In this document: positions 1 through 9,086 of the stretch, piece after piece
How positions within the stretch are numbered: the first letter of the stretch is position 1
How the letters are laid out: each line of letters opens with the position of its first letter
NCBI GenBank assembly: GCA_963702925.1
Contig: OY969771.1
Location: forward strand, 1,116,001-1,180,000
Direction of reading: 5' to 3'
From: CAIKMD01 sp963702925
Lineage (GTDB): Bacteria; Pseudomonadota; Alphaproteobacteria; ATCC43930; CGMCC-115725
Length of the DNA: 64,000 nt
Notes under the pieces: generated by a model
The model's input: the letters and a program-made list of their open reading frames with translations, nothing else
Told to the model about the DNA's origin: nothing
Databases searched by the model: none
Made by a program: the position numbers and the translations under genes

Positions 1-75
1 AAGCCCGTCCTCAGCGCACGCTATTCAAGCAACGAAGGCGCCAAATGTAACGGCGCTTGTTCAGAGGAGTAAGAC

Positions 76-927
76 ATGTCTGAGAAAATCTGGTTCATCA
101 CCGGCGCCTCGCGCGGCTTTGGGCGCATCTGGGCCGAAGCGGCACTTAAGCGCGGCGACAAGGTCGCCGCGACCGCCCGCGATGTCGGAAGCGTCGCCGA
201 TCTAAGCGAACGGTTCGGCGATTCAGTGCTGCCGCTGGCGCTCGACGTGAGCGACCCCGATCAGGCCCAGCAGGCCATCAAGCGTGCGCACGATCATTTC
301 GGGCGGCTGGACGTGGTGCTCAACAACGCGGGCTATACGCTGGTCGGCACGGTGGAGGAGGCGAGCGAGGCTGACATCCGCGCCCTCTTCGACACGAACT
401 ATTTCGGCACGCTCCGGGTCATCAAGGCCGCGTTGCCGCTGCTGCGCGCTCAGGGCAGCGGTCACATCGTCGGAGTCTCCAGCAGCCTCGGGTTGGTGGG
501 GGTGCCGCTGATCGGCTTCTACGCCACCACGAAATGGGCGATCGAAGCACTCCACGACAGCCTGGCGCAGGAGGTCAAGGCGTTCGGCATCAAGGTCACG
601 CTGGTCGAGCCCGGCGCTTATGCTACCGATTTCGGGAGCGAAACGTCGTTGAAGGTCGCTCCAGGCCTCGAGGTCTATGCCGCGCTCCGCAAGCGGATGC
701 AGGAGCGTCTGTCGAGCCAGGGTCGCGGCGACCCGCAGGCGACAGCAGAAGCCATTCTCAAAATCGTGGACGCTGACAATCCACCGCTGCGCTTCGCGCT
801 CGGCGTCACCGTCCTGCCGATGGCGCGCGCTGTTTATGCCGAACGCCTCGCCACTTGGGAGGCATGGGAAGCCGTCTCGAATGCCGCACAAGGCGATGCG
901 ACGCAGGGCGCCGGCGCCTCTTTCTAG
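76..927 (+). CDS. SDR-family oxidoreductase
   Basis: Classical short-chain dehydrogenase/reductase, 283 residues, probably NAD(P)-dependent and cytoplasmic. The Rossmann glycine motif TGASRGFG lies at residues 9-16, NNAG at 83-86, a serine cluster at 136-138, and the catalytic pair Tyr149/Lys153 in YATTK. The ATG follows a GAGGAG ribosome site with good spacing. The C-terminal extension (residues about 190-283) is typical of the SDR subgroup that acts on hydrophobic or carbonyl substrates, but the substrate cannot be read from sequence. It stands alone: the next gene is on the other strand about 380 bp away, so there is no operon context. Confidence 0.9.
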   Translation: MSEKIWFITGASRGFGRIWAEAALKRGDKVAATARDVGSVADLSERFGDSVLPLALDVSDPDQAQQAIKRAHDHFGRLDVVLNNAGYTLVGTVEEASEADIRALFDTNYFGTLRVIKAALPLLRAQGSGHIVGVSSSLGLVGVPLIGFYATTKWAIEALHDSLAQEVKAFGIKVTLVEPGAYATDFGSETSLKVAPGLEVYAALRKRMQERLSSQGRGDPQATAEAILKIVDADNPPLRFALGVTVLPMARAVYAERLATWEAWEAVSNAAQGDATQGAGASF

Positions 928-1307
928 CCGGTCGAACTTGCTAGACGCCACCGCCGCTAAACGGAGGCGCGGTCGCCTGGCGAAAACCTCGTGCAGAGAA
1001 CCGTCACGGGGAGCGCCCTAATATTGATGCTGCGCTTGCCAGAGGGCGACCAACACGACGCTAAGATAGGTGCCACGCCTCAAATTGGCGTCGCGATTCT
1101 CGGATGCCTCCAGCATGCTGAGAAGCCCGTCTTGATAGGCTTGCGGATCGAGTAGCAGTAATTCGCGCGGTGCCGCAATTCGCCGACATGCTCGGCGAAA
1201 TCGTCGCCGAGATGGGCGGCAAGCGCAAGCGGCGCGTCAAATCGCGGTGACTTATCGCAACCGCAAACCGAACATCATTCCACCGGTGACGGAATGCGCG
1301 GCGATCT
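928..1307. other. Intergenic stretch without a convincing gene
   Basis: About 380 bp between the SDR gene and the 3' end of the molybdenum hydroxylase gene. A plus-strand segment at 1122-1250 stays open and reads like a protein tail (Arg/Lys-rich end after a plausible helix), but it has no start codon or ribosome site. It may be the eroded end of a lost gene. No hairpin followed by a T-run was seen. Confidence 0.4.
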
Positions 1308-3635
1308 CTATCCCCGCCGCGCGCTCCGGATCGCGTGCCATAAACGCTGCGGGGTGGCCGGCATGTCGAAATGCGCGATGCCCAAAGGCGAGAGCGCATC
1401 GATGACCGCGTTCATCGTGGCGCCGAGCGCGCCCACCGTCCCCGCCTCGCCCGCGCCCTTGATCCCCAACACATTGGTCGTGCACGGCACGTTGTGGAAC
1501 TCGATCGCGAAGCCGGGGAAATCGTCGGCGCGCGGCATCGCGTAATCCATGAACGAGCCCGAGAGAAGCTGGCCCGAACCCGCCTCGAAGCGCGCATCCT
1601 CGATCAGGATCTGACCCGCGCCCTGAACGATGCCGCCATGGATCTGGCCTTCGACGATCAGCGGATTGACCACCATGCCGAAATCGTCGACCACCGTGTA
1701 GCACAATATCCGCGCCGCGCCGGTTTCCTCGTCGATCTCCAATTCGCAGAGATGGCACCCGTTGGGGAAAGTGTTCTTGTTGCCGGTGCTGAGCCCGGCA
1801 TCGTCGAGCGTCGCGGACGTGCCGTCGGGCAGCTTCCGCGCTTCGCGCGTCTTGGCCGCCAGCTCCATGATATCGATGGCGCGGTCGGTGCCGGCGATGG
1901 CGAAACGCCCGTCGCGGAATTCGATGTCGCTTTCGGCGGCTTCGAGGAAATGACCCGCGAGCTTCTTGCCCTTGGCGATGATGCGCTCGGCGGCGTCGAC
2001 CACGGCCGTGCCCGCCATCAGCAGCGACTTGGCGCCGCCGCTGCCGCCGCCTTGGGTTAGCGCATCGGTGTCGCCGGTGACGAAATCGATGCGGTCGAAA
2101 TCGAGACCGAGACGGTCGGCGAGAATCTGCGCGAAGGCCGTGGCATGGCCTTGGCCGGAAGGGCCGGTGCCGATGCCGAGCCGGACGCGGCCGGTCGGCG
2201 TAAAGCGGATATCGGCCTTTTCCTGCGGCATCGCCGCGGTCACTTCCATGTAATAGGAAATGCCGAGGCCACGGAGCTTGCCGTGTTTCTTGGCTTCGGC
2301 GCGGCGCGTCTCGAAGCCGGCGAAATCCGCGCGCTGTAGCGCGAGATCGAGATTGGCGCGAAAATCGCCGCTGTCATAGACCGCGATCAGCGGCGTCGCA
2401 TACGGCATCGCCTCTTGCGGCACGAGATTGCGCCGGCGGATCTCGTCGCGCCCGAGCCCGGTTTCGCGCGCGGCCTCATCCACCAGACGCTCGATGATAT
2501 AGGAGCATTCGGGCCGCCCTGCCCCGCGATAGGCATCGACCCAGACGGTGTTGGTCAACACCGCGCGCACATGGACGTAAGCCGCGGGAATGCGATAGGC
2601 GCCGGTCAAAAGGCGGAACCCGGCCACGGTCGGAATGAACACCGAGAAATGCGAGAGATAGGCGCCGACATTGGCGAAGGTTTCGGCGCGCACGGCAAGA
2701 AACCGCCCGTCCTGGTCGAGCGCGAGCTCGGCATGAACCTTTTGCTCGCGGCCCTGCGTGTCGGTGAGAAAGGCCTCTTGCCGATCGCTGGTCCATTTGA
2801 TCGGCCGGCCGAGCAGCTTCGCCGCCCAAGGCAGCAAAGTGTTTTCGGGATAGTCGAAGGTCTTCATCCCGAAGCTGCCGCCGACATCGCCGGTGATGAC
2901 GCGCAGCTTGTCTTCGCCGACGCCCAAATGCGCGGCAACCGTGCTGCGCATGCCGAACGCGCCTTGCGTGCCGATATGCATGGTGTAGCGATCGCTCGCC
3001 TTATCATAGGAAGCGAGAATTCCGCGCGGCTCGATCGGCGCGACGATGACGCGATTGATCGCGAGATCGAGGCGCACGATCTTCGCCGCCTTGGCGAAAG
3101 CATCCTCGACGGCTTTGGCATCGCCCAAGCCCCAATCGAGCGCGACATTGCCCGGCTTCTCGTCCCACACGGCGGGCGCGCCCGGCTTCGCCGCTTCGGC
3201 CGGATCGATCACCGAAGCCAGCGGCTCGTATTCGACCGCGATCAGCTCGACCGCGTCCTTGGCCGTCTCGGGCGTTTCGGCGATGACCAGCGCGACCGGA
3301 TCGCCGACATGCCGGACCTTGCCCTCGGCGAGCAAGGGCCGGCCGGGATTGAAATAATTGGAGCCGTCTCGATTCTTCAGCGGCGCGATGCATTTGATCG
3401 TGCCGAGCGCCGCCGCCTTGACGTCTTCGTGCGTGTAGATCGCGAGCACGCCGGGCAAGCGCCGCGCTTCGGCAAGCGCGATCGACGCGATGCGCGCATG
3501 CGCATGGGGCGAGCGCAGAAACGCCGCGTAAGCCTGGCGCGGCATGGTTTCGTCGTCGACGTAACGGCCGGTGCCGGTGATGAGGCGTATGTCTTCCTTG
3601 CGGCGAACCGCCTGGCCGATTCCGAACTGACCCAT
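1308..3635 (-). CDS. Molybdopterin-binding hydroxylase large subunit (CoxL-like, form II)
   Basis: Xanthine dehydrogenase / CO dehydrogenase family large subunit, 775 residues, the usual length. The N-terminus has the family's VRRKED and TGTGRYVDD motifs. GGSFGMK at about 251-257 and AYRGAGR at 367-373 are molybdopterin-contact regions, and GAGEAGTVGA near the C-terminus carries the catalytic Glu. AYRGAGR is the form II signature; true aerobic CO dehydrogenases have AYRCSFR, so CO oxidation is unlikely and hydroxylation of an aldehyde, purine or N-heterocycle is more plausible. The FAD (medium) and 2Fe-2S (small) subunits normally sit beside it, but none is present here. It must use partners encoded elsewhere or belong to a class with separate electron carriers. 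Confidence 0.9.
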   Translation of the reverse strand: MGQFGIGQAVRRKEDIRLITGTGRYVDDETMPRQAYAAFLRSPHAHARIASIALAEARRLPGVLAIYTHEDVKAAALGTIKCIAPLKNRDGSNYFNPGRPLLAEGKVRHVGDPVALVIAETPETAKDAVELIAVEYEPLASVIDPAEAAKPGAPAVWDEKPGNVALDWGLGDAKAVEDAFAKAAKIVRLDLAINRVIVAPIEPRGILASYDKASDRYTMHIGTQGAFGMRSTVAAHLGVGEDKLRVITGDVGGSFGMKTFDYPENTLLPWAAKLLGRPIKWTSDRQEAFLTDTQGREQKVHAELALDQDGRFLAVRAETFANVGAYLSHFSVFIPTVAGFRLLTGAYRIPAAYVHVRAVLTNTVWVDAYRGAGRPECSYIIERLVDEAARETGLGRDEIRRRNLVPQEAMPYATPLIAVYDSGDFRANLDLALQRADFAGFETRRAEAKKHGKLRGLGISYYMEVTAAMPQEKADIRFTPTGRVRLGIGTGPSGQGHATAFAQILADRLGLDFDRIDFVTGDTDALTQGGGSGGAKSLLMAGTAVVDAAERIIAKGKKLAGHFLEAAESDIEFRDGRFAIAGTDRAIDIMELAAKTREARKLPDGTSATLDDAGLSTGNKNTFPNGCHLCELEIDEETGAARILCYTVVDDFGMVVNPLIVEGQIHGGIVQGAGQILIEDARFEAGSGQLLSGSFMDYAMPRADDFPGFAIEFHNVPCTTNVLGIKGAGEAGTVGALGATMNAVIDALSPLGIAHFDMPATPQRLWHAIRSARRG

Positions 3636-3753
3636 CGATCCCTCGCTCCGCTCAGCCTTGCTGCATTTCGGCTTCTAGCATGTTTCGCGGAAGCTGCACA
3701 AACCGCCGCCATCCCCTAGAATGAAACGACACGAGGGGATTGGGGGAAACGCG

Positions 3754-4776
3754 ATGGGTGTGGGAAAGTTTCTGGGCGGCTTTGCCGTGGCTGCCGGTCT
3801 GGTTTTCGGCTTTGCGGCGACGCCCCCGGCGCAAGCGGATGAGATCGACCAGATCGTGCTGGCCTATCCCGGCTTTGCGCTGTCGCTCGCCGACATCTTC
3901 ATCGCCGACGATCTCGACCTTTGGACCAGGCACGGCTTGCGCGTCATGGAAGTGCAGATCGCCGGCGTGGGCTCGATCAACGCCGTGATCTCGGGCAGCG
4001 TCGATTTCGCCGAAGCCTCGGCGCTCTCGACCACGCGCGCCGCGGCGCGGGGCCAGAAGCTTCTGATCATCGCCAGCCTCCACACAAGGCCGATGGTACA
4101 GGTCTCGCTCCGGAAGACCCTTGCCGACGCCGCCGGCATCGGTCCCGATACGCCGTTCGAGAAACGTGGCATCGCGCTCAAAGGCCGCACGATCGTGGTC
4201 GATACGATCAACTCGGTCGTCCATGCCTATGTGCGGCTGATCGCCGTGCGGGCCGGGATCGATCCGGATCTGGTGCGCGTGGCGCCGATGCAGCCGCTCG
4301 ACATGATGGCGGCCTATGAGAAAGGCCAGGTCGACGGCGTGTCGCAAACCCTGCCTTGGCCGATGAAGCCGGTGCAAGACGGAACCGCGGTGATGATCGG
4401 CGACGGGCCGAAAGGCGAGCCCGTCGACATGAATCCGAGCGTCAACACGGTGGTCGTCACCCAGGCCGACACATGCGAAAAGCGCCCGGCCGTGTGCATG
4501 AAAGTCGGCCAGACCTTTGCCGAGATCGTCGCGATCATCAAGGATCGCCCCGATGTCGCGCGCGCGATCTTCAAAAAGCATTTCGACACGCTCGACGGCA
4601 AGCTGATGGACGCGGCCTTCGATGAAGTGCGCCTCGCGACCGCGCGGCCGCCGGTGACCAGCGCCGCCGCGCTGCAACGCGCCGAGCTGTTCAACGTCGA
4701 AGCCGGGCTGACGAAGCGCGAGGAGATGCTGCAATCCTACGACGCGCTCTTTACCGACAAATACGTGAAGCCGTGA
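3754..4776 (+). CDS. ABC transporter substrate-binding protein (NitT/TauT-like)
   Basis: Periplasmic solute-binding protein of the NMT1/SsuA/TauA fold, 340 residues from the chosen start. An upstream in-frame ATG at 3721 exists, but the ATG at 3754 follows a GGGGGAAA purine tract and begins a proper signal peptide: basic start, hydrophobic core, cleavage near PAQA-DEI. The motif GSINAVISGSVDFAEAS is typical of the family. No permease or ATPase gene is nearby, so it is an orphan, and a paralogue with the same GSxNAVISGSxDF motif lies at 53281-54294. It is divergent from the molybdenum hydroxylase and next to a UbiD-type decarboxylase, so an aromatic acid ligand is possible, but this is inference. 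Confidence 0.85.
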   Translation: MGVGKFLGGFAVAAGLVFGFAATPPAQADEIDQIVLAYPGFALSLADIFIADDLDLWTRHGLRVMEVQIAGVGSINAVISGSVDFAEASALSTTRAAARGQKLLIIASLHTRPMVQVSLRKTLADAAGIGPDTPFEKRGIALKGRTIVVDTINSVVHAYVRLIAVRAGIDPDLVRVAPMQPLDMMAAYEKGQVDGVSQTLPWPMKPVQDGTAVMIGDGPKGEPVDMNPSVNTVVVTQADTCEKRPAVCMKVGQTFAEIVAIIKDRPDVARAIFKKHFDTLDGKLMDAAFDEVRLATARPPVTSAAALQRAELFNVEAGLTKREEMLQSYDALFTDKYVKP

Positions 4777-4800
4777 GGCGCCGCGGCAGCGGGCGGCCGA

Positions 4801-6357
4801 TCAGGCGCTCGCCCCCGCTTTCTTCACGGTCCATTCGCCATTGGCGAGGCGGTCGAGCGTGCCTTCCTCGCGCAGGCGATTGAGCTCCATCGAAACCTCG
4901 CGGCCGTCGCGGCTGCCCACCGCTTCCATCAGCTGGGTGAAGAACAGCGGCTGCGCCTCGAGCGCCTGGCGCACGGTCTGATAGCGCGGCGCGGCGGTCA
5001 GATGCGGTGCTTTTGGCCGCCAGTAATCGACCTGCGACTCATGCCCATAAGGCGCGGTCGCATCGAAGCCCAGCTTCGTCGCCTTGGTCTCGCCAAACAT
5101 CGTCGGGTCCATATAGGCGCCGTCGAAGCCGCCTTCGACGATCAGATCCTTGTCGGCGCGAAACCGCGTGCTCACCGCCCATTCGACTTGATAGGAGTTG
5201 GTCACATCGACGTCGTCGTCGACCACGGTGACGTGCTTCAGCGGCGTTTCCTTGAAGAGCGTCTTGATCACCTCGCGCGCCTCGCCCGGCTTGCCGCGCT
5301 TCAGCGCGATGCGGCCGTGAAGGCGCAAGCCCGGCGCCACCGATACCGCGTGCGGCTCGATTCCGGCCTTGCGCAGATTGCGCCAGATCGACAGCTCGGT
5401 GCTGAGCGACGCCATGTTGGGCGAATCGCCGCGCGAGAGAATATGGCCTGAATGCAGCACGGTCTGATAGAGCACGTCGCGACGGTGGGTGATCGCGGTG
5501 ACCGTGAAGACCGGATCGATATGCATCGGCCCGTAATAGCCCCACATCTCGCCATAAGGCCCTTCCATCTCGCGATAGCCCAGCTCGTCGAAATAGCCTT
5601 CGAGCACCAGCTCCGCATCGGCCGGCACAAGGATGTTGTTGGTGAGGCCGCGCACCATCGGCACCGGTTCGCCGCGCAACGTGCCGAGAAGGTTGTTCTC
5701 GTCGCCCGGCCGGCGCTGCGTCGCCGCCATGAAATCCAAAGGATGCGAGCCGATGACGAAGCTCAGCGGCAGGCGTTCCTTGCGCTCGACGCAGGCCTTA
5801 TAGATCTTCTTCAGATCGGAATTCGATGTCAGATTCGAGCGCATCGTATTCTTGCTGCGCAGCATCAGCCGCCGGCAGCCGATATTGGAACGGCCGGTTG
5901 CCGGATCGACGCAGTAATCGATGCCCGACGAGATATAGGTCCCGCCGTCGTATTCGTGCTGCGGGTGGAAAGGCAGCGCGGTGAGATCGATCTCGGTGCC
6001 TTTCTTCACCACTTGATGCACCGGCGCTTGCGCCGAGGGGATCTCGATCACCGGCTGCAGGTTTTCCATGCGCCGCGCATATTCCTCGATCACCTTGGCG
6101 GGCTCGACATCGAAGGCCGCGGCCAGCCGCTTGCGGCTTCCCGCCGTCGCCGCGGCGATCTCGAAGCGCTCGGGCCCGGCATTCTTGAAAAGCTTGGCCT
6201 TGGGGTTGGATTCGATCACATAGCTCAGATCGCCCAGCGCGACCGGTTCCTCGTGAATCTCGAGCTCGCCGATCGCGGCCAGCTTGTTGACGAAGTTGCG
6301 GAAGCGGAATTTGTCGAGGTCGATCTCGCGCCCGTCGACGTTAACCTTCTGAGCCAT
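4801..6357 (-). CDS. UbiD-family (prenyl-FMN) decarboxylase
   Basis: UbiD-family decarboxylase, 518 residues, within the normal range. These enzymes use prenylated FMN to (de)carboxylate aromatic or unsaturated acids. The central region carries the family features around PFHPQHEYDGGTYISSGI and the conserved acid motif EGPYGEMWGYYG (about residues 260-275), matching the E-x-P-x-G-E-x-xG-xYG pattern that contributes catalytic Glu. The prenyltransferase that makes the cofactor (UbiX) is not in the window. It is followed by an amidohydrolase and an LLM monooxygenase on the same strand, so a ring-degradation pathway is likelier than ubiquinone synthesis. Confidence 0.9.
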   Translation of the reverse strand: MAQKVNVDGREIDLDKFRFRNFVNKLAAIGELEIHEEPVALGDLSYVIESNPKAKLFKNAGPERFEIAAATAGSRKRLAAAFDVEPAKVIEEYARRMENLQPVIEIPSAQAPVHQVVKKGTEIDLTALPFHPQHEYDGGTYISSGIDYCVDPATGRSNIGCRRLMLRSKNTMRSNLTSNSDLKKIYKACVERKERLPLSFVIGSHPLDFMAATQRRPGDENNLLGTLRGEPVPMVRGLTNNILVPADAELVLEGYFDELGYREMEGPYGEMWGYYGPMHIDPVFTVTAITHRRDVLYQTVLHSGHILSRGDSPNMASLSTELSIWRNLRKAGIEPHAVSVAPGLRLHGRIALKRGKPGEAREVIKTLFKETPLKHVTVVDDDVDVTNSYQVEWAVSTRFRADKDLIVEGGFDGAYMDPTMFGETKATKLGFDATAPYGHESQVDYWRPKAPHLTAAPRYQTVRQALEAQPLFFTQLMEAVGSRDGREVSMELNRLREEGTLDRLANGEWTVKKAGASA

Positions 6358-6434
6358 TGCAAACCCTCCCTGAAAAGCGCGCCATCATCCTTCCCCGAGC
6401 CGCCGCGATCAAGGGGTCTCCGTTGTGGCAAAGT

Positions 6435-7442
6435 TCAAATGCGCAAAAGCTTCGCCGCCGTGCCGCCTAAGATCATGGCGCGCTGACGATCCTCCAGGCG
6501 AAGCTGATCGACGATTTTGATCGGGCGATCGGTGCCCATGGGGAAGCAATAATCGCTGCCGAGCATGATCCGGCTGATGCCCACTTGCGCGATCACCCAT
6601 TCGAGAATCGGCGCCGAATGCGTGATTGTGTCGTAGGTAAAGCGTTTCAGATAGGCGCTGGGCTTCTGCGCGATGCGCTTATCCGCGCCGCTCACGCGAT
6701 AGGCGTGGTCGATCCGGCCGATGAGGATGGGCAGCACGCCGCCCGCATGCGGCAGATTCACCTTGAGCCCGGGATGGCGGTCGAGCACGCCGCCGAAGAT
6801 CAGATGACAGGCCGCGATCGCGGTATCGAACGGAAAGCCCAGCGCGTTGTGCATCTGGAAGAAATTGAGGCGTTTGCCGCCGGTCGGCTGGATTGGATGC
6901 AGGAAGATCGGCAGATCGAGCTGCGCCGCCCGCTCGAAGACCGGCTCGAACAGCGGATCGTCGAGATCGCGCCCGTCGATATTGGTGCCGAGATAGATGC
7001 CGCGCATGCCGGGCAGCTTCGCCGCCCGGTTGAGCTCGTCGAGCGCGCGGTCGCGGTCGAGCATCGGCAGGGTCATGAACGCGAAAATCCGCTCGGGATG
7101 CGCCAAATGCGCGGCGCTCGCGCCGTCGTTCCAGGCACGCGCCAAACGCTGCGAGAGGTTGGCATCGGCCCAATAGACCATAGGCTGGCTCAGCGACAGC
7201 ACATGAACATCGACCCCGGTGCGGTCCATCTCGGCAAGACGCTGATCGAGATCGATGAATTTCATCGGCATGCGCGGACCCGAGCCGCCCGGCGTGTCGA
7301 AGGCGAAGAAACCGTCGGGCGTCGTGTGGTACTGCGCCTTGAAGCGCGCGCCTTCCGCGGCGATCAGATCGAGATAGGCTTGCGCATAATAATGAGCGTG
7401 GATGTCGATCGCCCGTGCCTGCTTCTTGCGTTGTGCTGCCAT
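6435..7442 (-). CDS. Amidohydrolase-family metal-dependent hydrolase (ACMSD-like)
   Basis: Amidohydrolase superfamily, subgroup of aminocarboxymuconate-semialdehyde decarboxylase and resorcylate decarboxylase, 335 residues. The N-terminal HxH metal site is DIHAHYY. A downstream His is in IFLHPIQPTG, and the catalytic Asp is in LGSDYCFPMG near the C-terminus. The frame is open further upstream, but the ATG at 7442 is preceded by AGAGAG and places the HxH motif at the usual distance from the start. It lies between the LLM monooxygenase and the UbiD-type decarboxylase on the same strand, probably co-transcribed. Substrate is not readable; a non-oxidative decarboxylase or C-C hydrolase of an aromatic intermediate fits the context. 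Confidence 0.88.
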   Translation of the reverse strand: MAAQRKKQARAIDIHAHYYAQAYLDLIAAEGARFKAQYHTTPDGFFAFDTPGGSGPRMPMKFIDLDQRLAEMDRTGVDVHVLSLSQPMVYWADANLSQRLARAWNDGASAAHLAHPERIFAFMTLPMLDRDRALDELNRAAKLPGMRGIYLGTNIDGRDLDDPLFEPVFERAAQLDLPIFLHPIQPTGGKRLNFFQMHNALGFPFDTAIAACHLIFGGVLDRHPGLKVNLPHAGGVLPILIGRIDHAYRVSGADKRIAQKPSAYLKRFTYDTITHSAPILEWVIAQVGISRIMLGSDYCFPMGTDRPIKIVDQLRLEDRQRAMILGGTAAKLLRI

Positions 7443-7468
7443 GAAACTCTCTGCGTGACTCGAACCGA

Positions 7469-8488
7469 CTAAGCGAAAACCGCGCGCAATTCCGGCATGA
7501 CGCGGCGCGTGAAAAGATCGACCGAACGTGTCACCTCCGCCGTGGTCAGATCGCCGAAGGCGAATTGCGCGACGAAATAATTGACGCCCGCTTCCGCGAT
7601 CTGCGTGCGCAAGGTGGCGATGACCGACTCGGGCGAGCCGGCGATGCCGCGGCCGCCATGCGTCGTTTGGTCGAATTCCGGCGGCCTTTCGCCGAAGACC
7701 GGCCCGCGCCCGTGGAGGCGGAAGAGATAGTTGAAGTTCGCGTGCCATTTGGGATAGGTGCGGCGCGCCAGCGCCAGCGCCTCGTCGTCGGTGTCGGCCA
7801 GGATCACGAAACGTCCCATGCCGATCTTCGGCATCGTCGCATTGCCGTCATGGGCCGCGTTCCACCCGGCGCGATAGCGGTCGGTGAGCACGCGGACATC
7901 TTTGGTATCGCCCAGGGTGACGAAATTATCGCCGTCGCGCCCAGCGCGTTCGGCGCTGTCGGGCGTGGTGATGCCGAACCACAAAGGCGGATGCGGCTTT
8001 TGCCACGGCTCCAGCTCCATCGGCACGTCGCGAAACTTGAAGAACGCGCCGTCGAAATCGAGCTTCTTGCCGGCAAGGCCGCGCAGCACGCAGTCGAGCG
8101 TTTCCTCGTAAAGCCGGATCTTGCTATCCGGATCGACGCCGAAATAGCCGGTCTCGATCGGCGACACGCCGCGGCCGACGCCAAGCTGAAAGCGCCCGCC
8201 GCTCATCTGGTCGAGCATGCAGATCTCTTCGATGAGATTGAGCGGGTGATGAACCGTCAAGGTGTAGACCAGCGGACCGAAGCGCAATTGCCGCGTGCGT
8301 TGCGCCAGCGCGGCCATGAAGACGCTCGGCGCCGAGGCGACGCCCAGCGGCGTGCAATGATGCTCGGCCATGTGATAGCAATAGAAGCCGCCGCGATCAT
8401 AAGCCTCGGCGAAACCGAGACGTTGCTCGTAGAATTCCTTGAGCGGCAGACCATTGCGATCGAGATGGTCGAAAACCCCGAATTCCAT
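7469..8488 (-). CDS. LLM-class flavin-dependent oxidoreductase
   Basis: Bacterial luciferase-like monooxygenase, 339 residues, TIM-barrel flavoprotein needing reduced flavin. The start MEFGVFDH and the following YHMAEHHC with RLRFGPLVYTL and GRFQLGVGRGVSP are standard family blocks. The ATG at 8488 was chosen over the upstream one because it follows a long G-rich Shine-Dalgarno-like tract (a run of ten C on the plus strand) and gives the family's usual N-terminus. It sits 26 bp upstream of the amidohydrolase gene, so the two are probably one operon. No reductase is adjacent; the flavin reductase at 20056-20562 could serve, but this is speculation. Confidence 0.9.
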   Translation of the reverse strand: MEFGVFDHLDRNGLPLKEFYEQRLGFAEAYDRGGFYCYHMAEHHCTPLGVASAPSVFMAALAQRTRQLRFGPLVYTLTVHHPLNLIEEICMLDQMSGGRFQLGVGRGVSPIETGYFGVDPDSKIRLYEETLDCVLRGLAGKKLDFDGAFFKFRDVPMELEPWQKPHPPLWFGITTPDSAERAGRDGDNFVTLGDTKDVRVLTDRYRAGWNAAHDGNATMPKIGMGRFVILADTDDEALALARRTYPKWHANFNYLFRLHGRGPVFGERPPEFDQTTHGGRGIAGSPESVIATLRTQIAEAGVNYFVAQFAFGDLTTAEVTRSVDLFTRRVMPELRAVFA

Positions 8489-8597
8489 CGCTCCCCCCCC
8501 CCGCGCCCTGGACGTCAGAGCGTCGCCGCAGTGTAGCGGCAAAGCCGCGCAAACGAAAATCGCCGATGCCCTCGCGATGCGCCGCTCTTCGCTAGCG

Positions 8598-9086
8598 CTA
8601 GGTGCCTTTGGCCAGCTGCAAAAGCGCGGGTCCGGCGAGGCGGAAGCTTTGCCATTCCTTCACCGGCTCGGCGCCGAGGCTGCGATAAAAAGCGATCGAC
8701 GGCGCGTTCCAATCGAGCACCGCCCAGTCGAGCCGCGCGCAGTTGCGCGCGACCGCTATGCCGGCCAACCATTGGAGCAGGCGTTTGCCGATGCCCTTGC
8801 CGCGCGCTTCCGGCCGCACGAAGAGATCTTCGAGATAGATGCCCGGCCGACCGAGAAAGGTCGAAAAATTATGGAAGAACAGCGCGAAGCCGACGGGTTG
8901 TCCATCGCGGCAAGCGAAGACGACTTCGGCGTAAGGCCGCGGGCCGAACAGCGCCGCGTGCAAATCCTGCTCGCTCGCGACGACGACATGCTCCAAATGT
9001 TCGTATTGCGCCAGCTCGCGCACGAAGTCGAGCACCAGCGGCGCTTCATGCGCTTCGGCTGGCCGGATCGTAATGGTATCGCTCAT
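8598..9086 (-). CDS. GNAT-family N-acetyltransferase
   Basis: GCN5-related acetyltransferase, 162 residues, matching the diamine/spermidine acetyltransferase-like subgroup. The block YLEDLFVRPEARGKGIGKRLL contains the acetyl-CoA binding loop (R-x-x-G-x-G-K/A), followed by the typical AVLDWNAPSIAFYRSLGAEP. Its ATG overlaps the stop of the HyfI-like gene by four bases (ATGA), so it is translationally coupled as the last gene of the Hyf-type operon. The link to that membrane complex is unexplained; it may simply be a passenger. Substrate unknown. Confidence 0.88.
   Translation of the reverse strand: MSDTITIRPAEAHEAPLVLDFVRELAQYEHLEHVVVASEQDLHAALFGPRPYAEVVFACRDGQPVGFALFFHNFSTFLGRPGIYLEDLFVRPEARGKGIGKRLLQWLAGIAVARNCARLDWAVLDWNAPSIAFYRSLGAEPVKEWQSFRLAGPALLQLAKGT

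Noticed and set aside
1122..1250. Possible protein tail on the plus strand
   Set aside because: No start codon, no ribosome site and no recognised family; listed only as part of an intergenic stretch.
8491..8500. Run of ten C
   Set aside because: On the minus strand it is a G-rich Shine-Dalgarno-like tract before the LLM gene. It may also hide a length error, but it is outside the coding region.
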